Positions 38,701 to 44,559 of a DNA stretch of 44,559 nt are shown here, piece by piece (positions within the stretch are counted from its first letter, which is position 1; each line of letters starts with the position of its first letter). Source of the stretch: Neocallimastix lanati (nom. inval.) (lineage: Eukaryota > Neocallimastigomycota > Neocallimastigomycetes > Neocallimastigales > Neocallimastigaceae). Under the pieces are notes generated by a model. It was given only the letters and a program-made list of their open reading frames with translations. It had not been told where the DNA came from and made no database searches. A program made the position numbers and the translations under genes. Location: contig JACVTC010000329.1 of the NCBI GenBank assembly GCA_016946835.1, positions 1 through 44,559 on the forward strand. The letters are read 5' to 3'.

Positions 38701-39833
38701 TTGTTAATTCGAATAGGTACTCTAATTATGACACTCTCTGAGTACTCATCATTGTTAGTAGCAAGACGGATGCGACCACAGCTTATACCAATTGGTTCAA
38801 AGTTTCTTGGAATTTTGTCTAAATATTTTCGAGTTATTATATTTAGATTACTACAAGAGTCGATTAAAAGTTTACCTTTAATGCCTTCAACTGTGCAGTC
38901 AACCATGGCAATATCATCCTCTTGGATTTCCTTTCTATTACTTTTGTAAGAGTGGTCTACGTTATTGACCATGACTGTCATAGCAGTAATATTTTCTACT
39001 GCTCCCGCTATTTTATCTTTCTTAACTAACTTTAACCCCTGAGAAACTTGAGATCTAATTTGGGGTGAAGAATTTATTAATTGTCCGAATGTGATGTTAC
39101 ATCTTATATTATTTAAATCTTTTAAGACATCATATTCTTCTTGATCCTCTAACATTTGAATTTTCCGTTTAACTTTATGGGTGGAGATTTTCTTTTCCGT
39201 ATTTCCTTCTTCCATTAACTTTTCAATTGTTTCTATTTCTTTGAGGTTTTCTAAGTCCTCTAGGTCGTCACCTATATTTATTATTGGGGTTGTTTCTTCT
39301 TTATTTGTAGATTTTGCATTAGATTTGATTTTTGGTTCAATGCTTATACTTCCTCTCTCTTTATCACGAGCTTCTTTAGCCTTAGCCTTTTCTTTATTAT
39401 TTCTTGGTTGGGCTATAAAGGAAGTATGTAGTTGCTTTTCAGCTGGCTTTGGGGGATTTATTTCCAATTCTCTTTCTCTCTTCTTCCGAAGTGTGGGGGT
39501 TGCTATTGGTCTAGGATTATTTTTCAAGCTTTTGTATTCACGATTTTCATAGTTTTCTATAGTATCATCTACTTTTTCTATTTTTCTTTTTGCAGCCGCC
39601 ACAGTAAAATTGGTTGCATTTAGATTTTCTTCCTCATCTGGGTCATGATTTATTTCATAAAGACTATTAATATTACAACTTCTATTATTGTTTTCTGAGT
39701 TCGTTTCTTCCTCACTACCAATTTTATTTACTGTCAGAACATCTGGGAAGGAAATCTCTTTATTAGGGTGAAATTGAATTGAAGCTAATTTTTTTGTTCC
39801 GGGAGTGCTTCTACTCCCGACTATTGATTTAAA
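35775..39833 (-). CDS. pol: element 3 Pol (PR-RT-RNH-IN), via -1 frameshift
   Basis: Open from the slippery site at 39833. A 1275-residue stretch starts at a GTG codon (39602) that is not a true start, and no ATG opens this frame there, so frameshifting is the natural way to make it. Positions count from that codon. Protease has LIDSC ending at 250. RT has TTMD and a YNFIDD box, where element 1 has YVFIDD. RNase H has RTDAS, TDLEG and YTDHRP. Integrase has HDIGHEG and CEKC, GLDIIGP, TTDNGVQF and NGLTENRN. The usual YGR motif of the integrase end reads YVR here. GPL in PYFVGPLKV represents the GPY/F-like module. Catalytic residues are present, but the YNF and YVR changes may reduce activity. 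Confidence 0.92.
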   Translation of the reverse strand, partial: FKSIVGSRSTPGTKKLASIQFHPNKEISFPDVLTVNKIGSEEETNSENNNRSCNINSLYEINHDPDEEENLNATNFTVAAAKRKIEKVDDTIENYENREYKSLKNNPRPIATPTLRKKRERELEINPPKPAEKQLHTSFIAQPRNNKEKAKAKEARDKERGSISIEPKIKSNAKSTNKEETTPIINIGDDLEDLENLKEIETIEKLMEEGNTEKKISTHKVKRKIQMLEDQEEYDVLKDLNNIRCNITFGQLINSSPQIRSQVSQGLKLVKKDKIAGAVENITAMTVMVNNVDHSYKSNRKEIQEDDIAMVDCTVEGIKGKLLIDSCSNLNIITRKYLDKIPRNFEPIGISCGRIRLATNNDEYSESVIIRVPIRINNFTMTVNCRIVEKEDPFYDVLINLKTQAVHRLFIHPVLNSLCRFSTEGFIEKIAQLNNDFEDEPKLLCSVTKIDDKEEVNIKAKLKTIEGLPPLDYIHNDIFKNTLNKDFQDKILKLLEDNIEIVATSSEELTPSDLTPHKIELKEGTKPVKQKSYKLTKFKSDILKELLIDLIERRLIEPSHSTWSSPVVLVPKPNGKWRLCVDYRKVNEATEKDSYALPYIDEIFDSLQGAKIFTTMDLYSGYHQILMNDESVEITTFTTKFGNYQFKVMPFGLTNAPATFQREMNQILFPLIGVCVYNFIDDILIYSKIVEEHLIHIQQVLEIFRKHKLKINIEKCQFFRTEVEVLGHKLSTKGLSPMESKIEAIKKWNPPTNIHELRSFLGTVGYYQKFIFNYSKITAPLCKLLRKNTKYVWNDEQQICFEKLKECLINAPILKFPDFSKPFIIRTDASYDGLGGVLLQKDEITGKEHPAHYISRTLSKSEKNYGITDLEGLALYFALEKLKSYIMGNPHTTIIYTDHRPLLGLFKNKEPKNARQTRWCLTASSLGVDIRYEPGKKNVLADALSRMKSEKDKKLLAMKVTQEKDETLLSKVIKDFISEKFTTIDGEDYFVDGNNYRKLVTDTAEKVKLILAAHDIGHEGYYKTYQRLKKSYYWNNMIIDVKRIIGKCEKCQLNRPQPYPDPTEDTPTKVEGPFVHLGLDIIGPLVKTKNNKQYILVVVDYFTKWVEAEATETITSQDVIKFLINVFARHGVPQIITTDNGVQFTSDMTKVFLDLYDVYIKFVSTYHPESNGLTENRNKEIGKLLRLLGEKNKDWDEILPSALWALRTTKNSVTNHSSFELVYVREDQQPFDIAARPTKDIYKSSDEVLLEKFVSHYRWVLEAAENSKNASKYWATRREEKNSLNQGKRIAVGDLVLVRNFNRRKLEPYFVGPLKVIKKQYNTLTLADPNTGIQLNRNVHLKNIVKYNSASI
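39781..39833 (-). promoter_or_regulatory. element 3 gag-pol -1 frameshift signal with pseudoknot
   Basis: T-TTA-AAT at 39827-39833, a 7-nt spacer with the gag stop, then stem CGGGAG/CTCCCG (39814-39819 with 39800-39805) with an 8-nt loop. The loop GAAGC pairs with GCTTC at 39781-39785 after a 14-nt connector, the same geometry as element 1. The closing pair is C-G instead of T-A, a compensatory change. The pol frame is open from the heptamer. Confidence 0.85.
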
Positions 39834-40771
39834 GGCATATTGTGGTTTTGATTGAAGTACTTTCTTTTGTTTTCTTGAATAATGGACTGAAGTTTAGGAC
39901 AATGATTACTGTAATGACCTTTTTCTTCACAATAGAAACAAGTTTTAATAGTTAAATGTTTCATTTTACTAGTAAGATCTTCCCTTTCAACATCTACATT
40001 AGTTCTCTTTAGTTCTTCGGACTCTAATTTCTTATTATAAGGTATAGAGGGAGAATTTCGTTTGAAGGTATTATTACTATTATAATTGTTTCGATGGTAA
40101 TTCTCTTGATTTGTAAGTCGGGTTTGGTTAATCATTAATCTATCTACCTTTTCAGCGGCTTCATAAGCTTGTTTTAAAGAAATATCATCTTGTAAGGAGA
40201 CTCTTTTCCATGCCTCTTCATTGTTTCTTAAAGAATCCACGTAATCTAGAACACTTACTTGCTTCTTATGCTTCTTGTCTAGTTTCAAGTATAAAGATCT
40301 AAAGCGTGTGTTAAAATCTTTCACTTTTTCATTACGTTTTATTCTTAGGGAACGTATTTCTCTTACTAATAAATTCTGATCTTCCTTAATGCCATAAAAC
40401 GTCTCTAATGCATCAATAATCTCTGAGAATGTAGGATAAGAAGTATCATTTTCGTCGTTACTTTCATTGTCACTTTCATCATTATCTTCATCTTCATCAT
40501 CACTATCATAGTTATCCAAATTATTCTTCAATTCTTGAATTACCTTCCTCGGTTCACCCGTAGATGTTAAAACGCATGCAATAAATATTTTCTTTGGATT
40601 AGTAACTTCTTCAAGCTCAATCCATAATTGTATTTCTGAGGCCCAAGTCTTAATATCTAAGTTATCCTTGGTTAATTTTTCAATATCTTTGAGTTCCTTT
40701 TTCAAAGATTTGAAATCTATTTCCTGGTTAGTCATCTTTGATAATAAAAAATGTATTAATAAATATTCCAA
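39821..40771 (-). CDS. gag: element 3 Gag
   Basis: 316 residues from the first Met. The inner Met at 40735 aligns with the inner Met of element 1 Gag and is the likelier start (304 residues). Shared features are TWASEIQLWIELEEV, an acidic Asp/Glu/Ser/Asn run near residues 90-120, KVKDFNTRFRSLYLKL, and the CCHC knuckle CFYCEEKGHYSNHC. It ends MPLNQ-stop across the slippery site. Confidence 0.9.
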   Translation of the reverse strand: MEYLLIHFLLSKMTNQEIDFKSLKKELKDIEKLTKDNLDIKTWASEIQLWIELEEVTNPKKIFIACVLTSTGEPRKVIQELKNNLDNYDSDDEDEDNDESDNESNDENDTSYPTFSEIIDALETFYGIKEDQNLLVREIRSLRIKRNEKVKDFNTRFRSLYLKLDKKHKKQVSVLDYVDSLRNNEEAWKRVSLQDDISLKQAYEAAEKVDRLMINQTRLTNQENYHRNNYNSNNTFKRNSPSIPYNKKLESEELKRTNVDVEREDLTSKMKHLTIKTCFYCEEKGHYSNHCPKLQSIIQENKRKYFNQNHNMPLNQ

Positions 40772-40848
40772 CTTAATAAAAAAAATTTTCTTTTTCTTTA
40801 TATAGAGTAATTATTATTGATTTTATAATATAATATAAATTAATTTTT

Positions 40849-40913
40849 AGACTCAAAAATCCTTTTGACAGTCTATTCCTCCTATAGTAGACTCGAAATT
40901 CTTTCGACAGTCT
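40849..40913 (-). repeat. element 3 leader: two bulged hairpins
   Basis: Copies at 40849-40874 and 40889-40913, 40 bp apart. The minus strand folds as AGAC-TG-TCAA-loop-TTGA-GTCT and AGAC-TG-TCGA-loop-TCGA-GTCT. The unpaired TG and the 40-bp period match the eight-copy array of element 1, while the stem bases differ in compensating pairs. Confidence 0.75.
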
Positions 40914-40991
40914 ATAATTAAAATTAAGAAATATAAAATATATATAATCCAGTTATTCCCAACTGCTAATTATATATCTAAGAATCAAAAA

Positions 40992-41025
<34 letters not shown>

Positions 41026-41508
41026 TTATTATTATTATTTCATTTGCATATATTATAATTAAATAAAATATTCGAAACCCGCAGGTCGTCTCTCTACGAT
41101 TTTCAACCTCGATCTTAGAACCGTCAATTATAAATAAAGTTTTCTATTGTGCCTACCAATTGAAACATGGAATTTACGGCTTTTTCAATATCCAACTTAC
41201 TGTTAATTTATAATCTTATTCTAAAACCCTTTACTCTCTCGCTTCTACAAGAGACTTCCCTATTCTACTCTCTTTTATTTAATTATTTTTATATTTTTAC
41301 ACAACCTCTACTCAGTATACCGTTGTGAAAATACTATATGCAAATATATAGTAATTATAAGAATTTTATATTTTATATATCACAATTAATAAACTAAAAT
41401 TTTAATATTTTTTTTTATAGTTATAATTAACAAAAAAAATTTTTCTTTTTTTCTTTTTTTTTTTTTTCTTTTTATAATATTTATCTTTCCTTACTTTTAT
41501 TTCTTATA
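40914..41508 (-). other. element 3 5' untranslated leader
   Basis: No gene. A T run (40997-41024) is followed by a less AT-rich patch (41072-41180). Much shorter than the element 1 leader. No similarity to element 1's GC-rich hairpins was recognised by eye. Confidence 0.5.
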
Positions 41509-41526
41509 TCCCCGATATCTCCACCA
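41509..41526 (-). promoter_or_regulatory. element 3 primer binding site
   Basis: The minus strand reads TGGTGGAGATATCGGGGA, identical to element 1, seven bases after the LTR end. Confidence 0.8.
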
Positions 41527-41533
41527 TTTCTAA

Positions 41534-41887
41534 TGTTCGGTTATATAAGAAATAAAAGGATTACAATAAATACACTTTATTTTGATAATTTTTTTTTTTT
41601 TTTTTTTTTTTATGTTTATTTGTTTATGTGTTTATTTGTTTATATTTTTTTTTTAACTAATAAGAAAATTAATTATTACAATTATTTATTAAACAATATA
41701 ATTTTTTTTTTATTTTATATAACTAAATAAAACTATTTATTAAATTATGCACTAAACTAAATAAATTACTTAATAATATTAACTAAACTATTATAACTAA
41801 AAATTTAATTAAATAACTAACTATCAAAACTAAACTATTTAAAACTAAACAAACTAAACTATTTTAAAACTAAACTATTTAAAACTA

Positions 41888-41935
<48 letters not shown>

Positions 41936-42271
41936 CTAAACTATTTAAAACTAACTAAAAATATTCTTATTATTAATTTTATTTTTATTATTTTAATTTT
42001 GTTATTAATCTTATTATAATCTAAGGAAAGATTCTGCTTTTTTTTTTTTTGAGTAGACATAGGTCTATTTATACTTTTTCAATTTTATTTTTAATTGTAA
42101 AGCCTCAATAAAAAAAAGAGTTTGAATTAAAATTAGGATTTTTGAAATTGATTTTAATAATTATTCAATATATTTTATATTTATTAAGAGTATAATTGAA
42201 TAAATATGACAAAATCTTTTCGAAAACGTTAGAAAGTCATTACTAATAATTTTAAATTTTATTAGTAAAAA

Positions 42272-42312
<41 letters not shown>

Positions 42313-42674
42313 GGTTATAATAATTACAATATATAATATTTTTATTACTAATTTATTCTAAAAAAAAAATTTTTTTTTTTTTTTTTTTTTATATATATAT
42401 ATATATATATTAATAATCAACCAATATTTTTATTTTAATTATTTAGAATTTTCTAAAAATTTATAGAATTTATTTAAGGGATTCTTAATATAGAAATCTT
42501 TTAGAAACTTTTAGAAAAATAATAATATTTACTATCAATATTTTAGAATTTCCATGAAAGAAGAATATAGGAAAGTTTAATTTAATAAGAAATCAATAAT
42601 AATTATAATTGGAATATTTGTAATATATTATGAAAATTATTACAATTTAATAATTATTATTTTGTTCTTTTTCA
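41534..42674 (-). repeat. element 3 5' LTR
   Basis: 1141 bp. It includes the segment missing from the 3' copy, with a minus-strand TATAAATAG near 42068-42078 and long T runs at 41892-41930 and 42279-42308. As the 5' LTR it would still drive transcription. Confidence 0.88.
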
Positions 42675-42678
42675 ACAT

Positions 42679-43467
42679 TGGTATGGTTCATATAATTTTA
42701 GGAATATAATAATAATTAACACAAATAATAAAATTACAATAAAAAAAAAATAATTTGTTTTAAAATCAATATTTATTTATTTAAATTTATAAAAGAAAAA
42801 TAATAATATAATTATTTATTTAATAAAAAGAAAGTTATTGATTATATTTTATTTCACTAAAATTACATGTATTTATATTTTTTTATCAAATTAAAATTTG
42901 TAAAGCCTAACTATTTTTTTAATAAACTAATTACTAATTATTTTTATAAATAAAACATTTAAATTGAAATTGAATTATTATTTTAGTTAATAATATTATT
43001 GTTATAAATAGTAGTTATATATTATTGAATTATTAATTATTTAATAATAGTTTAATACTAATATATATAAAATAAAAATAAAGAGATTATACAGAATATT
43101 TTATTGTGGTTTAGTTAAATTTAGTAATTAAAAATAAATTTATATTGATAACGAAAATTTTAATAACTAATTAAATAGATTTGATTATTTTCAATATAAC
43201 ATAATACAAAAGAAATACAATATTAATATATTAAGTGGGCAAGGACAATATTCTTGGCTAAAGATTTTTAATACATTATAATGGAATCGGATCGATAATT
43301 CAAAAAGGAATTATAAGTTAATTAGTGATTTATTAACTTAAGATTTCTATTTAGTAATATTTGAAGAATATTGGAAAGTTCCAATTATATAGAATAGAAT
43401 AATCTATAAGGTTAGAATAATTTAAATTATTCCAGCACAATTAGTATTATTTGTTCATTCTGTATTA
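42679..43467 (-). repeat. element 4 3' LTR (LTR B)
   Basis: 789 bp reading TGGTATGGTTCAT to CATTCTGTATTA. The inner end is TA where all others have CA, apparently a point change. Followed by the polypurine-type tract GGGGGCATCT (minus, 43468-43477). Confidence 0.75.
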
Positions 43468-43490
43468 AGATGCCCCCGCTAAGACTCAAG

Positions 43491-44559
43491 CTAGGTAGAA
43501 GCTGAGTTAAACTTGACAATATTTTTCAAATGAACATTACGATTCATTTGTATATTAGTAGCAGGATCAGCTAAAGTGACTGTATTGAATTGTTTCTTTA
43601 CCACTTTCATAGGTCCAACAAAGTAAGGTTCTAATTTAGTTCGATTAAAGTTTCTTACTAGTACTAAATCACCTGGTTTTATTCTTTTAGCTTGATTCAT
43701 ACTGGTCTTTTCTTCTCTCCTAGTAGCCCAATACTTCGAAGCATTTTTGATATTAGATGCGGCCTCCATTACCCATTGGTAGTGTGATACAAATTTTTCC
43801 AGTAGAATTTCGTCAGAAGACTTATTTATACCCTTAGTTGGTCTGGCAGCAATGTCAAAAGGTTGTTGGTCCTCCCTTCCATAAACTAATTCAAAACTTG
43901 AATGGTTGGTGATTGAGTTTTTAGTAGTTCTTAAAGCCCAAAGTGCAGATGGTAAAATTTCATCCCATTCTTTGTGTTGTTGTCCTAGTAATCGTAATAA
44001 TTTTCCAATTTCTTTATTACGATTCTCAACTAAACCATTGCTTTCAGGATGATATGGAGTGATAAATTTAACATATACATCATATAAATCAAGGAAGATT
44101 TTTGTCATATCTGATGTAAATTGTGTTCCATTATCAGTAGTGATAATTTGAGGTACACCGTGTCGAGCAAATACATTAATTAAAAATTTTATCACATCCT
44201 GAGAAGTAACATTTTCAGTGGGCTCTGCCTCAACCCATTTAGTAAAATAATCAACCACAACGATTATATATTGATTATTATTTCTGGTTTTACTTAGAGG
44301 TCCTATAATGTCCAATCCTAAGTGTGTAAATGGTCCTTCCACTTCAGTTGGTTTATCTTCCGTTGGTTCAGGGTATGGTTGAGATTTATTTAATTGACAT
44401 TTTTCACATTTACCTATAATTCGCTTAATGTCATTAACCATATTGTTCCAATAGTAGCTCTTTTTCAAACGTTGGTATGTCTTGTAATAGCCTTCGTGTC
44501 CTATACTGTGTGCTTGAAAAATTAATTGAAGTTTTTCTTTTGTATCTGTAACTAATTTT
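43491..44559 (-). CDS. pol: element 4 Pol, C-terminal integrase part
   Basis: The frame stays open to the window edge. The Met at 44468 is internal, because HSIGHEG (the integrase HH pair) is encoded upstream of it. Visible: the CEKC half of the zinc finger, GLDIIGP, TTDNGTQF and NGLVENRN for DDE, the YGR motif, and PYFVGPMKV for the GPY/F-like module. No stop or frameshift interrupts it. It is about as similar to element 3 as to element 1. Confidence 0.9.
   Translation of the reverse strand, partial: KLVTDTKEKLQLIFQAHSIGHEGYYKTYQRLKKSYYWNNMVNDIKRIIGKCEKCQLNKSQPYPEPTEDKPTEVEGPFTHLGLDIIGPLSKTRNNNQYIIVVVDYFTKWVEAEPTENVTSQDVIKFLINVFARHGVPQIITTDNGTQFTSDMTKIFLDLYDVYVKFITPYHPESNGLVENRNKEIGKLLRLLGQQHKEWDEILPSALWALRTTKNSITNHSSFELVYGREDQQPFDIAARPTKGINKSSDEILLEKFVSHYQWVMEAASNIKNASKYWATRREEKTSMNQAKRIKPGDLVLVRNFNRTKLEPYFVGPMKVVKKQFNTVTLADPATNIQMNRNVHLKNIVKFNSAST

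Larger units (their letters stand above)
35008..42674 (-). mobile_element. Ty3/gypsy retrotransposon, element 3, complete
   Basis: 7.7 kb with intact gag and pol, and the same primer site as element 1. ACAT lies on both outer sides (35004-35007, 42675-42678). It lies between LTR A and LTR B, with four bases at each junction. The two LTRs are nearly identical except for a deletion of about 400 bp in the 3' copy. Close protein similarity to element 1 makes it the same broad family. Confidence 0.9.
42679..44559 (-). mobile_element. Ty3/gypsy retrotransposon, element 4, 3' end only
   Basis: A 3' LTR (42679-43467) and the end of pol. The rest lies beyond the right edge. It is closest to elements 1 and 3. 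Confidence 0.85.

Noticed and set aside
39432-39623. Plus-strand frames opposite gag and pol genes of all elements
   Set aside because: Antisense shadows without motifs.

Overview
This window looks like a repeat-dense, non-coding stretch of a very AT-rich eukaryotic nuclear genome. Intergenic DNA is almost all A and T, with many poly(A)/poly(T) runs of 20-45 bases and short tandem repeats. The only conventional host genes I can support are three nuclear-type tRNA genes. The rest is mobile DNA: one FLYWCH/MULE transposase gene, several Ty3/gypsy LTR retrotransposons with separate gag and pol frames, and many solo or broken LTRs. Asn-rich proteins, extreme AT content, FLYWCH-MULE transposases and abundant Ty3/gypsy elements fit an anaerobic gut fungus (Neocallimastigomycota) best. 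That is an inference; a dictyostelid or a microsporidian cannot be excluded.

Layout. 1-4245: a MULE-type DNA transposon cut by the left window edge, apparently inserted into an LTR. 4246-7332: a small LTR element ('S') with an unrecognised 309-residue ORF. 7333-9261: a broken 'F' LTR and a structured relic. 9262-17391: complete element 1 on the minus strand, with LTRs that look identical, ending 14 bp before a tRNA-Trp gene. 17406-18323: tRNA-Trp (+), then tRNA-Ser and tRNA-Cys (-) as a close pair. 18401-19021: solo S LTR. 19690-19800: a decayed copy of the Ser-Cys tRNA pair. 20769-22926: LTR G and two opposed F LTRs. 24362-32415: complete element 2 (-), with a primer site matching tRNA-Lys. 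32419-35003: F LTR, an internally deleted S element, and solo LTR A. 35008-42674: element 3 (-). 42679-44559: the 3' end of element 4 (-).

How the parts work together. Each complete retrotransposon encodes Gag (CCHC knuckle) and, in the -1 frame, Pol (protease, RT, RNase H, integrase with a GPY/F-like end and no chromodomain). In all three, the gag stop is preceded by the slippery heptamer T-TTA-AAY, a 7-nt spacer and a 6-bp GC-rich hairpin with an 8-nt loop. In elements 1 and 3 the loop can also pair with a GCTTC located 14 nt downstream, giving a pseudoknot. The gag leaders of elements 1 and 3 carry a 40-bp-period array of bulged hairpins whose stems co-vary. F LTRs carry further co-varying hairpins around the TATA box. 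Several elements abut end to end with 3-5 bases between them, often ACAT, which suggests serial insertion at LTR ends, alongside insertion just upstream of tRNA genes.
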